DNA of 64,000 nt, from the NCBI GenBank assembly GCA_022592445.1, contig JABYQR010000062.1, positions 97,695-161,694 on the forward strand, read 5' to 3'. This stretch comes from Cytidiella melzeri. Taxonomy: Eukaryota; Basidiomycota; Agaricomycetes; Polyporales; Irpicaceae. A model generated the notes under the pieces. It worked only from the letters and a program-made list of their open reading frames with translations, was not told where the DNA came from and made no database searches. The position numbers and the translations under genes are program-made. Position 1 is the stretch's first letter; each line of letters opens with the position of its first letter. Positions 1 through 10,865 of the stretch are shown here, piece by piece.

Positions 1-350
1 CGAGGTGGTTGTGGGTGTCTGAGTGTGTGGAGCGTCATTGTGACACTTTTGAATTCTTATTGCTCCGTTCAGTTAGGTTTTTTGCACCCCATGACATATT
101 TCACTCCTGTTGATGGATTTCTTTCCATATGACATGCCGAGACATATGTTGGTGAGCAATTATACGGGAGGTTTACAACGTCTCCATATTTTTCATGTCT
201 TTCACAACCTCCATCATCCCGCCAAAACCGGCCCAGCCTTGTGACCACTCATACGACCTCACATCACCCATCAACCTGCGATCCTCCGGCGCCCAACCAG
301 AACAAACCTTCTCAATCAGCAATTTGACCTACCCGCCCGGCGAAGAGTAA
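1..350. other. Left-edge sequence without recognised feature
   Basis: I see no convincing coding frame, repeat or RNA gene here. The kinase-like frame that ends near 360 on the minus strand could have its last codons or 3' UTR in this stretch. Confidence 0.3.
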
Positions 351-359
351 CAAGTGGCA

Positions 360-2190
360 GCAGACTTGCTGCAGAACTCGAACTGGAAGCGCGCCACATG
401 CCCCGTCGTCGGGAACAAGAGAGAATCCGTCAGTAACTCGCACAGGAGCACACCAAGACTCCACACGTTAGCTGGCGGGTATTGGAACGAACCTCCCCCA
501 TTGCCTCAGGTGGCATGCAGACGAAGGTGCCCGCGTGATTGCAGAAGTCGTAGAACGGGCTAGGTAGCCTGGGATAGTTAAACACCGCCTCCTTGTCTTC
601 CGCGAACGGACCAAAATGTGCCAAGTGGTGTGCTAGACTGGTTCCACCACCAAAATCCGGATAACCCACCACGAGCTGTGAAGTTCGAGACCCTGCGTGG
701 TGCATCAAATTCGGTCAGTTTGAAGCTCAAAGCAGTGAGTGCATATGTTGTCATCATGCACAATGTAGACACAACTCATCCTTCTACTCAACAGCGAGGT
801 CGACAATCTGCTGCTCTCTAGCGTACGCAGGTTAGATCCCATCGTTGTACCAACACCCTGCCCAAGAGCGATGTCGTCGGTATCGTACAGTATGCACTGC
901 TCGATCACAATACGTCTCTCGACCTGGATGATATTGTGGACATCCTAGACAAGTGCGCGGAAAAGGTCATTGTCCTGCTCGCATGGGCAAATGAGGTGAG
1001 AGGCATTATCCCCGCCAAACGCATCCTCATCCTCCTCGACGTAGGGAACGTGAGTGCAGTCTCGGACAGGATCCCCAACGGTGTTTCAGGTGTCGTCCTC
1101 AAGACATCGAACGTGGACATAGACTTCATCGACCCGTTCAAGCGGTTCTTCACTGGTGCGTCTATGCATCTGTGGATCACAGAGTCCTCTAGCCCGCCGT
1201 CGGTCGCTACGATTCGAGCACTGAGGACAACAGGAACAATCCCTATCATCCCTACCTCTTTGCTGACGGTCAAACAGACGTCGAGAACAAAGGTCAATGT
1301 CGCTGACGCATTCCTTGCGCCACTGTCCTCCAACAGAACCGACGGCTTGTTTCCTACAGTTGTGACCGAGGGGAATCGGTCCCTTGGCATGGTTCACTCC
1401 TCCGCCGCCTCCGTCAAGGAAAGCATTTTCACTGGGATCCATCACGAGGCAGCGAAGAACGCGGTCGTTGTGTGGGTCCGGAGCCGTGGAAAACAGCTTG
1501 CGAATACCGCTCAACAGATACCAGAGGTCCTTGGACTTCAGGAATTCAGGCACATGCTCCACTATATCGAATTCAGAAGTCCGCTTGATGTACTGCTGAG
1601 AGACCTTGACAATGACGCGACGACCACTGTCCGCGGACGTGGTCCCTTCATAAACCGTTGTCCTTCGACCAACGAGAGCGTACTGAGAGTAGACATGTTT
1701 GCCAAGAGTGACAATGAAGGGCACGTTTTTCTCCTTGTCCTCGTCCGTGGAGAGATCAATCGTATGCTCCTTCAGGCACCTGATCGGAAAGGCGGAGGGG
1801 TGGGGATTGGTTGTGGGTGGGGTAATAACGTGAGCGGGAACAGCGCCAAACTGTTCAGCATCACAGTAGGCAAGAGCGACGAAGATGGCTGCAACTCGTT
1901 CGAAGCTGGTAATGAGGGACAACTTCTCCCTATTCACGCCCGCGTCGGGGCACATACGGACAATACCAGAAGCGTCGAAGTACCAAAGCGAGATGAGCTC
2001 ATCTCGGAAAATGACACCAAGATTGTGCATGCGTGTTCCACGCATTGAGCCAAGCATTTCGAGAGCATATCCGCAAAGCTGAATCTCAGCGTCCGTAGTG
2101 GTAGAGCTCTTCCGGGATGGCCTGTCAGAAGATCCGCCAGATTGCGTAGCACCTTTGGTTTCTTTAGCCGGTCTTGCAGAGACCAATGCT
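360..2190 (-). pseudogene. Decayed protein kinase locus (FunK1-like N-terminal half plus kinase C-lobe motifs)
   Basis: The frame at 2186-1400 resembles the N-terminal half of fungal FunK1 kinases. It has a YALEMLG...GTRMHNLGVIF segment, then LWYFDASGIV, then VYEGTT...VIVKVSQQ, which looks like a kinase N-lobe lysine strand. The same frame continues through a TGA at 1086-1088 and a TAG near 940 into DTDDIALGQGVGTT at about 880. Farther on, 700-500 reads GTFVCMPPEAMGE. After a one-base shift near 480 it reads NVWSLGVLLCELLTDSLLFP, a kinase subdomain IX signature. Stops and a frame change argue for a pseudogene, although unrecognised introns could explain some breaks. The two halves may also come from two different kinases. 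No normal ATG was found for the first frame, which follows a stop near 2215. Confidence 0.55.
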
Positions 2191-2219
2191 TCCGAGCCAC
2201 GAGAACGCTTGCCGTCTCA

Positions 2220-2345
2220 GCCACCTCGGCGTTTGCCATCTCCTCGACCTCCTCAACCTCCTCAGCCACCTCGGCGTTTGCCATCTCCTCGACCTCCTCG
2301 ACCTCCTCAACGTTCTCAATCTCCTCAACCTCGGCAGCCTCAGCG
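2220..2345. repeat. Low-complexity CTC/CCT-rich tract
   Basis: A purine/pyrimidine-biased tract holds two near-identical copies of a block reading cagccacctcggcgtttgcc followed by CTCCTCGACCTC units. On the minus strand it can encode an acidic EVEE-type run, on the plus strand PRPPQPP. I treat both as translation of simple sequence. Confidence 0.6.
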
Positions 2346-2833
2346 ACTTCCTCCGACTGGGTGGTAATACAGACAACCGAAAGGATGCGTCAATAACGCG
2401 AACAATTAGCGACAAGACAGGACGCTGACCTCGGGTGAAGCACTGCATTTCTGCTGCTGTCGCTTGTGTCGCTTGACGTTGAGCTTCGGCTTGATTGTTG
2501 ACGAGAGAGAGAGAGGTGGATGTTTGGACAGAGAGACGATCAACCCGACCTGCATGTCTCGTCTGACTTGAGTACCTCGTAGTGGTGTTCATTTCTCTAA
2601 AGAAAGACCATTGCTCGTAGTGTGAGTGCTGCAGTGTCTGAGGAGAGAGAGGGGTATGGCTGGACTGGCGACCAGAGAAACCACGACGAGAGAGAGAGAA
2701 GTATGATTGAACCGGACCAATGAACGGGGAGAGACAACAGAGACGTCCGAAAGGGTACACAGTGCGCGAACAACTATCACGCCCCGCTCTTGAATGCCGG
2801 TCTAGCATTCGCGAACCCACGCCATGTAGCGTG

Positions 2834-2939
2834 GTGTATGGTGAAACTGGGGGGGTATGGTGGTGAGCAGAGAAGGAGGCGAGAGGGTGTATGGTGAAAC
2901 CGGGGGGGGTATGGTGGCGAGCAGAGAAGGAGGCGAGAG
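2834..2939. repeat. Tandem duplication of a 53-bp unit
   Basis: Two adjacent copies (2834-2885 and 2887-2939) share gtgtatggtgaaac, a G7-8 run, and then tatggtggtgagcagagaag. They differ at a few bases and in the length of the G run. No gene is associated. Confidence 0.8.
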
Positions 2940-2989
2940 AGCGAAACGCGGGAGTTGTTGACAGTCCATCAGCAAGCGTCATGTGTCAC

Positions 2990-3720
2990 GTGAAGAATGT
3001 TTGAAAGCCGCGGGTTACCATAAAGGGATGAAAAATCGCTGCCACTAGCGGCGATCGTAATAGTAATACTATTAGTTTGTAATATATAGATTATTGGAGG
3101 CACCTGCTGAAGGTCTGTGAAAGACTACACACAAGATCGCATCCGCAAGCATAGGCTACTATGGTTCCTCCACTATCGAAGGCATCTGTGACCTCTCGAC
3201 ACGAACCTCAACTCTCGCTGTTTTATATTCCCCTCATCTCCTTGTCTGCTACACAATGTTATCCTATCGCTCGACGTGGGTGACCTTCTTGGTGGCCCGA
3301 CGTGGATTTGTTCTCACTCATTTCATCAGGGAATCCGTAATCTGATACTATGGGAGAATTTGTCTTTGATAGCTGTTATTACCTATTAATATCCTTGTTT
3401 ATGTGGAGTATACAGAGTAGCGAGAATATTGCAAGTTATCAAAGTAGCCTAGAATAAATTGCCTCTTACTCGTGCGACAATATTTCCAGATATTCTGTGG
3501 ATATTTACTCACAGAATGTTGATAATATATGCTATCTTAAGCCCAATGAGTGGGTGGGTTGTGCGAGATGAAGGATAAACTACGAAATTGATGCACAGAA
3601 CTCGAGGCTTTCAGTGACGAGAATTTGTGATGAGCGGAGGTTTGTATTCATTAACATGGCTATGCTACTTTGTGCGGACTACAGTACTGAGTCTGTTTGA
3701 CACGATCACTCCTCCATAGC
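2990..3720. other. AT-rich intergenic stretch
   Basis: No open frame of note, no RNA gene and no clear repeat was recognised. Base composition is clearly more AT-rich than the flanking transposon genes, as expected for an intergenic spacer. Confidence 0.4.
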
Positions 3721-3804
3721 GGCAAGATCCACAAGAGCCACTGTATTGACCTCACCAGCCGTGTTCTTACCACGCCTACAGGAAGAGTTGGATGAGTTAA
3801 TTGT

Positions 3805-4889
3805 TGATCAGCAGAAACGACGAAAGAGGACGTACGAAACTGTCTTGTACAAGTCAGCCATCATCCGGTGATACTTGGCATGATCGTTTCGAATGTCTTC
3901 AAGAACCTTGACGTGGCGTTCGTAAACTGGCTGATAGGTGTCGCCGTGGAACGAGAGCTTGCTGTGCTCGCCGGTCTTCCACTCAAGTAGAGCGCAGTGG
4001 ACCTTCAAAGAATATGTTAGTAATGGTGCGCCACATAAAAGGAAACCCATCGTACCGCAGTAGCCGCTAAAGCAACAATAGGGATGGGCAATTCCAGCTC
4101 ATCCCTCTTCGGCCCTTCTTCGCAGCTTGACGAGAATAGCTTGCTATGCTTGTCAGCAAGCGAGCTGCGACCGCCACGGCCACTTTCGAAGAAGGACTTC
4201 GTGATGACCTTGATGATGCAGGGGTGCTTGAACGGTTTATTCTGCTTCATGACACCAGCCTGTGAGTGAATGTTAAGCCCGTTAATCTCATATCATATCT
4301 AAGTTCCTATTTGATGACTCACCTCTTCAGGGAAAATATACGTATAAGATTCGGTTAGATCCTTGACGCGGTCCTTACATTCCTCGCCAGGGAGAAGGCT
4401 ATAGTACCCAGCGGCGCATGTGGATGCATTAGATTTGACATCGCCACGGCGATTAGCGAAGCGAGCAACCAGCTGTGCAGCATATGAGAAAACAGATAGA
4501 CAGCAGGGTGAACCACTCACAATTTGGGCGATATCTTCTCCGAAAGCAACATCTTTCTCGAAGTGTTCGGCATATTCATTGAGTTCGAGGCGGGTTGCGC
4601 ATCGGCGAAGAATGGTGCGAAGACCCTTCCAATGGTTCTTGTCAGATGGATACGCCGTCTTGAACAGGTAATCACCAGTAGCCGAACGAATCGCGGTACG
4701 TATGATTTGCTGAAGCAGTGATGGCTGGACCTTGAGCGAGACAGGGAGGCTTGGCGGCGGCGCAACATAGTGTGCGGCGACTGGCCAACCGTAGTTTGGC
4801 GAGTTGGTGTCAGTGCTCGAGTGCGCGCCTGAGATGGCGGAAGATTGAGAGGTGGTGTTTGGTTGCGTTTCGGTGAGACACTTAGTCAC
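3805..4889 (-). CDS. DUF6532 domain, C-terminal part of a split gene
   Basis: Minus-strand exons at about 4889-4325, 4262-4055 and 4000-3820 are separated by short introns. They read a typical DUF6532 domain: PNYGWPVAAHYVAPP, IRSATGDYLFKTAYPSDKNHW, ELNEYAEHFEKDVAFGEDIAQ, GYYSLLPGEEC, KHPCIIKVITKSFF and LPIPIVALAATAVHCALLEW. The domain ends in YQPVYERHVKVLEDI. The function of DUF6532 is unknown; it is common and multi-copy in Agaricomycetes. No normal protein start precedes this part. The matching disordered N-terminal half lies at 6500-7740 in the same orientation, so the whole is probably one gene interrupted by DNA at about 4890-6180. I infer the family from the ordered motifs, not from a search. 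Confidence 0.75.
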
Positions 4890-6180
4890 GCTTCAAACTA
4901 AGAACAACCTTAAAGACAACACAACCACCCACGAAGTGGCAACAGAAGTGTAAAGGTGTAGAAGCGCGGAAGTGTTAAAGTAACGCGAGGTGGTCTAAGA
5001 GTCCTAGTTTTACTTGTGCTAAAAGAGCGACAAGGTTTTTGTGATTTTGTTTATATGAAGGGAACTAGACAGGCAACTACCACGCGTATCGCGGGTAAAA
5101 GGGGCAAGTCGGCGCGGTGAAAGCAAAAGAGTTATAGTGCGGCTCCAAGAGAGAGCGCGTGAAAGGTCGCGGCTTGTAGGAAAACGGCGCGCGGAGGGAC
5201 GCAGAAGATAAACGCAGACGAAATATGAATCTCGAACACAAAACGCGGTCGCTGGTGAAGATGAAGTGGTTGCTGTAAAACGCGGGCGCAGTGAAAGTGA
5301 ACGCAGTAAGCTCGACGCAGTGAAGATGAAACGCAACGCAGTAACGCAGTAAGATAACGCAGTTAAAAGCAAACGCAGTATAACGAAGCCGTGAGAGAAA
5401 GAGAAGCTAATGGCGCGCGAGTCGTAGCGGAAGGCTGTGTGAGATCGCCGTCAAGTGGACTCGACAGACTGCGCGCGGGGGCAATAGTGTAGAACAACAC
5501 CTCCCGAGCGGCGATGCGTATTACAAGCAAACGCGTGGCCAACGACGACGTTGGTAGAGCTGGTAAGATTGAACTGTACTAGTTCGCACTCGTGACCCTC
5601 GCCTTCAAAGTCTGGAGATAGCCAGCAATCTGGGTGCGGCGCGCGCGGGCGATTGCAGTCGAGTGGGATGAAAGGTCCTGTACGTAGGGGAATTGGATGG
5701 TCGCTCTGAGTGTCGCAATAGGAGCAGTTATCGAGCGAGTCCGCGACAGATGCGACGGACGACGCTGGCGAGGGTGATTTAGGAGTAGGTCTCTCAGGGG
5801 AGACCGTAGGCGCTGCTGAGGGCTCGGGCGGCGGCGTGGGCGCGGGGACGGTGGGATAACGGCGTTGAATCTCGCGCGGGCGCGGGCTGAAAGGGCAACG
5901 GCCGGTGGGTGAATGGGGAACAGTGGGACAGCAGCAGCAGGCTCGTGGCGGGTTGTCGTTGTTGGACGCCGCGGGCATAAACGTGGAAGAGATCGCAATG
6001 AAGCAACGCAGGAGAGGCTACAGCTAGGGACGCGAAGAGACTCCCTCGACGCGAGCGCAAAGTGTAAAATATACTCTGGGAACTGGGGTGTGGATTGATT
6101 GATTTCCCACGCAGTACAAGCAACACCTTTTTTTTATATACCCTGACGACCCTCTCCTAAACCTTTCCTTCTATGTCTTA
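4890..6180. other. DNA separating the two halves of the DUF6532 gene
   Basis: This block has no DUF6532-like sequence and has many repeated short motifs (aacgcagta, gcgcgg). It contains a GC-rich frame at 5451-5978 and a T8 run with a TATA-like stretch at 6127-6142. It may be an inserted non-autonomous element. I could not define terminal repeats or a target duplication. Confidence 0.35.
5451..5978 (-). CDS. Hypothetical proline-rich ORF, 175 residues
   Basis: An ATG-initiated frame encodes a proline- and cysteine-rich N-terminus with RACCCCPTVPHSPTG and many PTP/PSP motifs. A more ordered C-terminal part holds NCSYCDTQSDHPIPL, GPFIPLDCNR and HPDCWLSP. I do not recognise a family. The cysteine/histidine spacing could suggest a small zinc site, but that is speculation. 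The frame lies inside the block that splits the DUF6532 gene. It may be spurious, because GC-rich DNA favours long frames. Confidence 0.25.
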   Translation of the reverse strand: MPAASNNDNPPRACCCCPTVPHSPTGRCPFSPRPREIQRRYPTVPAPTPPPEPSAAPTVSPERPTPKSPSPASSVASVADSLDNCSYCDTQSDHPIPLRTGPFIPLDCNRPRAPHPDCWLSPDFEGEGHECELVQFNLTSSTNVVVGHAFACNTHRRSGGVVLHYCPRAQSVEST

Positions 6181-6499
6181 AACCCAAACGCGAGAGCGAG
6201 GAAACGGGGTGGCAGAATACTTCCGTCTGCGGAGGCAAAATGCCCAGCGAATCAACGCCTGGCGGGACACAGCGTTGGTCGACGCGGAGTAGCGGCGCGC
6301 GCCCTCGCGCTGCAGAGGCGCCAACCGTCGCGAGCAGGTAATGAGGCGCCGTCCAGGAGTTGCACAGCGTGGCGTGATAGGAGTCTTCCTGAAACGGGGT
6401 TCGCGCGTCAAGTTTCTTCTACCGTTGGTCCGACCCGTGTCCGAAACACTTGGTGGCTGGCCGGCCCATGCTCCGATGCAAAAGGGGCGTGTCTGTGAG

Positions 6500-7740
6500 T
6501 CAGAGTTCGGTGCGATTCCTCGGCCTCGGATGTTTCCGGCGCGCTGCTGCTCCTTGTCAAGTCCTCGGATCCTCGGCGAACTCCTCGTGCCCGTGACGCT
6601 GGGAAAGTGGAGGGACTTGCCGCTCAGGATGACGCGGGCCGCGCAAATGGCGGGCTGCTGCCGGGTCTCCGCGCCTAGCCAATTTCCGGGTGTATCATCG
6701 GGCTGTGGATAGCAGTTGGTGTTCGGAACGTTGGCTCCATCTGAGAATGTAGGTTTCTGATTCATTTGGTACATCATTAGTATCTGATTGAGAACAGCAC
6801 GACCTCTTACCTCCGAGCAACGAGCTTGGGCACAATGTCTGCCAGAGGGTTTACACCGTTTACCTGACCTGGATCTCATGTTTGCGTGTGCAGCTGCGTC
6901 ATCACAATCATCTTGATTGGCATTGTCAAAGTCTTCGAACTCCGTTGTGGTAGTCATCTCAAGATCAACATCTGGGATATTGATCCCGGGCAATGGGCTT
7001 CGTTCGGTATTGGGCCCCTCGGCCTCGAGGTGTGGTACCTGTAGATACTTCCATGTCAGATAGAGCACATCATCAACAAAAAGGTCATACCTCGTTACGC
7101 AGTTGCGTTGTAGTAATACCTATAAGATCTTGATCCTCTGGCTGGCTATTGGCACCTTCGTCAGCGCTATCGTCTTCGCCTGGCCCGTGATAATCCTGGT
7201 AGTCTTCCTCAATGTCCGCATCCTCGTCGTCAATGGCCGGCTTGCTTTGCTTTCTAGGTTTTGGCGCTGGCCGATTGACATTGCTGTCATCATCGAAGAG
7301 GCGTTCAGCAGTGTTGACTAAGCGTGGTCGCTTGGGTGGCTGGGGAGCTTCAGAGACATATTCGTCAGAATCGCCAGAGCTTGCGATTGATGGCGGCAAC
7401 CGACGACGCTGCTGAGCTGGCTTTTTGGTGCTTTGCTTTTGCGTAGGAGCATGCCCCGTTGGTGCAGCTCCTCGCCAGACTGAAATGGATGTCAGTATGC
7501 CAGGTAAAATGGTGGCATCGTAACTGAGAAAGGGCATACCAGCGTTATCGAGTGCTTTCGTCTTGGTTGTTCGAGCGCCTGAAGCGTATCGTGTTAGTCA
7601 AAGATATGAACATGAGTAAGGTTTGAGAGATACCTCTACCCTGCTCCTCGAGGCGAGCAGCATACGCCTGTTCTTCGAGTTTCTTGCGTTGTTTTGTGAT
7701 TTGAGCCTTTTGCGCTGGAGTTAGGGCTTGGTTCGACATG
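6500..7740 (-). CDS. DUF6532 gene, N-terminal disordered part
   Basis: The start at 7740 gives a charged leader (LTPAQKAQITKQRKKLEE). Introns lie at about 7630-7580, 7548-7498 and 7090-7035. Later exons read GRTTKTKALDNAG, a Lys/Pro-rich part with PQPPKRPRL (a possible nuclear localisation signal), a very acidic block (DEDADIEEDYQDYHGPGEDD), and a long unstructured stretch. This layout matches the usual N-terminus of DUF6532 proteins, but the DUF6532 domain itself is missing until 4889. The frame stays open to 6178, yet the last ~100 residues look like non-coding translation. The gene is head-to-head with the Plavaka transposase at 7995, with a 254-bp shared upstream region. Confidence 0.6.
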
Positions 7741-7994
7741 ATCGATGCCGCTGAGGTCTGTTCGTGTCGATTTTGAGTGGTCTAAGGTGTGAATGAGTAA
7801 AGGGAGGGATGGATGCGAACAATGAGAAACGGATGAACTGGGAGCACGTCGAGGACCGTTGGAAACCGAGAGAACCCCTAAAGAAACTGGGCATATCAAC
7901 TCAAGCTTGAATTTGAAACACATAAGTTACGGGACCGCGACTCAACCCGACGTACATGCTCCCTGTTCGCAATACCCTTTGACTCAGTGAACAA
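7741..7994. promoter_or_regulatory. Divergent promoter region, DUF6532 gene / Plavaka transposase
   Basis: The two start codons are 254 bp apart and diverge, so this interval must hold both promoters. I see no clear TATA box or terminal inverted repeat in it. Confidence 0.4.
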
Positions 7995-10289
7995 ATGCCT
8001 TCAACTTGTCCTGCATGCCGCTCAGTCTTCAGTAAAAGCGGCCTCAAGCATCACAAGCGGCTTACAAAGGATCTACTTTGTCTTCGTTACTGGAAGGCCC
8101 ATACGACGTCAGCAGAACAACACGAGAGCGACTTCCAATCAGACACGAGCAATTCCGATGTGCTTTCAAGCGACGATGACCCGAGCGACGATGAATCAGA
8201 ATTGCTACCGAAAATCATCTTCGGGCATGCTGTGGACAAGGACGACACCGACTCCGCATCCGACTCCGAACAATTTGCGCTTGGAATCGATCCAGCTGGC
8301 GATGCTCTGGGCGACTACGATCTCCTAAATGAAGGTGATATCGAGATGGAGGAGGATGATAGCGATGACTCGGAGGTTGGTCTAGGAGATTTTGTAGAGA
8401 CGGATGAGGAGTCAGGTGGCAAGGATGAGTGTGTTACATTGGAGCCGCAACGGTTAGCACGTCCGCTCGAAGGAACCCAGGCGCAGCCGGATAGGTCTGC
8501 AGAGGATGACGCTAATGTGCACACAGCACAAGTTCAGCGAGAGGGGGCAGAGCGGCAATTGCGGTACACACCCCACGTTGTGACATTTCCTGGCGCAGCA
8601 GGAAAACCCAGCGGGATGTCAGGATCACAGAACGATATGTATGCGAGCGGGATACCCACAGCAAACAACCCTTATGCTCCATTTTCATCGCGTATTGATT
8701 GGGAGTTAGCACGATGGGCAAAGCTTCGAGGCCCTGGCTCTATGGCACTGACAGAGCTCCTGCAAATACCTGAAGTGAGTGGGACTTCGGGCTTTGAATT
8801 GTAGTAGCGAATCAATCTTACAAGATATATAGGTCCCTGAACGCCTCGGTTTGTCGTTCTATACGGCGGATGAGCTGAACGAGATAGTCGACAAGAGGCT
8901 GCCTGGGCGCCCACGCTTCGTTCGCCACGAGGTCTTGATCGGTAACGAAGTCTGCGAGGTCTTCTATCAAGACATCATCGCGTGTGTTAGAGCCATATTT
9001 GGAGATCCCGACTTCACACCATACCTTGTATTCGCCCCTGAAAAACACTACACGGATGCTCGGAAAACCCAGCGTATGTATCACGACATGCACACTGGCA
9101 GGTGGTGGTGGGCAACCCAGGTAAGTCAGCTGTCGTTTTGCACGACTTTCAAGTTTGGGCTGAGGGTGATTTAGGAAGAAGTGGAGCGCAAAAAACCTGG
9201 GGCAACAATCATTCCTATCATTATTTCAAGCGATAAAACACAGCTTACCTTGTTCCGCAACAAGACCGCATACCCTGTGTACATGACCATTGGGAACATT
9301 CCAAAGGAAATCCGTCGAAAACCATCCTCCCGCGCCTACATTTTGCTTGCATATCTGCCAACGACAAAGCTGGAGCGCGTTAGTAACAAAGCAGCACGAC
9401 GACGGATGATTGCAAACCTCTACCATGCTTGTATGAAGAAGGTCCTGCAACCTCTCGAGAGCACCGGTATCTCAGGATTGAGCGTGGTAACCGGAAATGG
9501 CACCACCTATCGAGCTCATCCGATATTCACTTGTTTTGTAGGTGACTATCCCGAGCAAATCCTGGTGACGTTGGGCTATACGGGAAAGTGCGCCTGTTGT
9601 AAGATTTCGCACAAAAACCTCGGAGATCACGCTCCAGAAATCGCCGCTGACTTACGAGACCTCACCGCCATCCTCAACATATTGGATTCGTTCGACGCTC
9701 GTCCTGAGGACTTCCTCAAGTCATGCGCAGAAGCTGGTATAAAACCCGTCATCGACCCATTCTGGATAAACCTGCCATATACGCACATTTTTCGTTCGAT
9801 CACGCCTGACGTGCTTCATCAACTCTACCAAGGCATCATCAAGCACCTTGTAGCATGGCTGATCGAGGTCTACGGTGCGGCGGAAATTGATGCTCGCTGT
9901 CGTCGCTTGCCCCCAAATCACCACATCCGAATCTTTGGGAATGGAATCAGCACACTCTCAAAGGTGACTGGCCACGAACATGATCAACTCTGCCGCATCT
10001 TACTCGCTTTGGTCCTGGATATGCCACCTCTCGAGTCAACCATTTCGCCCGCCCCTGTCGTCCGTTGCGTGCGCGCCATTCTTGATTTTTTGTATTTGGC
10101 ACAGTATCCAATCCATACCGACGACACTCTAGCACTGCTTGACGAGGCGCTCGCTCGATTCCACGCCGATAAGCAGGTTTTCATTGACCTCGGCATCCGT
10201 GAAGGCTTCAACCTTCCCAAGCTCCACTTCGCGTTGCACTATTCACAGTCAATCCGGCTTTTCGGCACTACAGATAATTTCAACACTGA

Positions 10290-10603
10290 TGTAACCCTGG
10301 CCATGGGTTACAACGAATACAGTTTCCAGAATTGGACATTCAGCTTATGTAAAACGTCTTCAGATATTTTCTCACATTCTTATTCGTCCCCGCCGTTTGC
10401 TCCGATTACGTATAAAAGACTCATCGCCTTCAGCGTCGATGGACTCATTCCTTTGTCCCGACGTTGAAGGTATGTTATTCTACACTATCCTACTGTACTC
10501 CGGACTCATTCCTTTGTCCCGACGTTGAAGTCTCAGAATATATCTCGTGCTTGTTCTTTCGAGTGTTTCCCGCTGCCGCGGGTATTCCACTTTTTTTTGA
10601 ACA
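10290..10603 (+). repeat. Inverted full-length LTR copy (314 bp) at the 3' end of the Ty3/gypsy element
   Basis: This copy reads TGTAACCC...GAACA on the plus strand, the reverse of the other two. It abuts the target duplication ACTGA exactly. With 10599-10865 it makes a palindrome of about 2 x 265 bp around a short asymmetric centre. It differs from the 5' LTR at about one site. Confidence 0.92.
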
Positions 10604-10865
10604 AGCACGAGATATATTCTGAGACTTCAACGTCGGGACAAAGGAATGAGTCCGGAGTACAGTAGGATATTGTAGAATAACATACCTTCAATGTCGGGAC
10701 AAAGGAATGAGTCCATCGACGCTGAAGGCGATGAGTCTTTTATACGTAATCGGAGCAAACGGCAGGGACGAATAAGAATGTGAGAAAATATCTGAAGACG
10801 TTTTACATAAGCTGAATGTCCAATTCTGGAAACTGTATTCGTTGTAACCCATGGCCAGGGTTACA
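10599..10865 (-). repeat. 3' LTR of the Ty3/gypsy element, truncated (267 bp)
   Basis: It has the same orientation as the 5' LTR and differs from it at about four positions. It lacks the LTR-terminal ~47 bp (the T8 tract and CCGCTGCCGCGG hairpin side). It joins the inverted LTR copy within a shared GAACA. The stop codon of gag-pol (TAA, 10863-10861) is supplied by its first bases, TGTAA. Confidence 0.9.

Noticed and set aside
936..2048. 370-residue plus-strand ORF
   Set aside because: It is the antisense shadow of the minus-strand kinase frame, which has recognisable motifs; the plus-strand protein has none.
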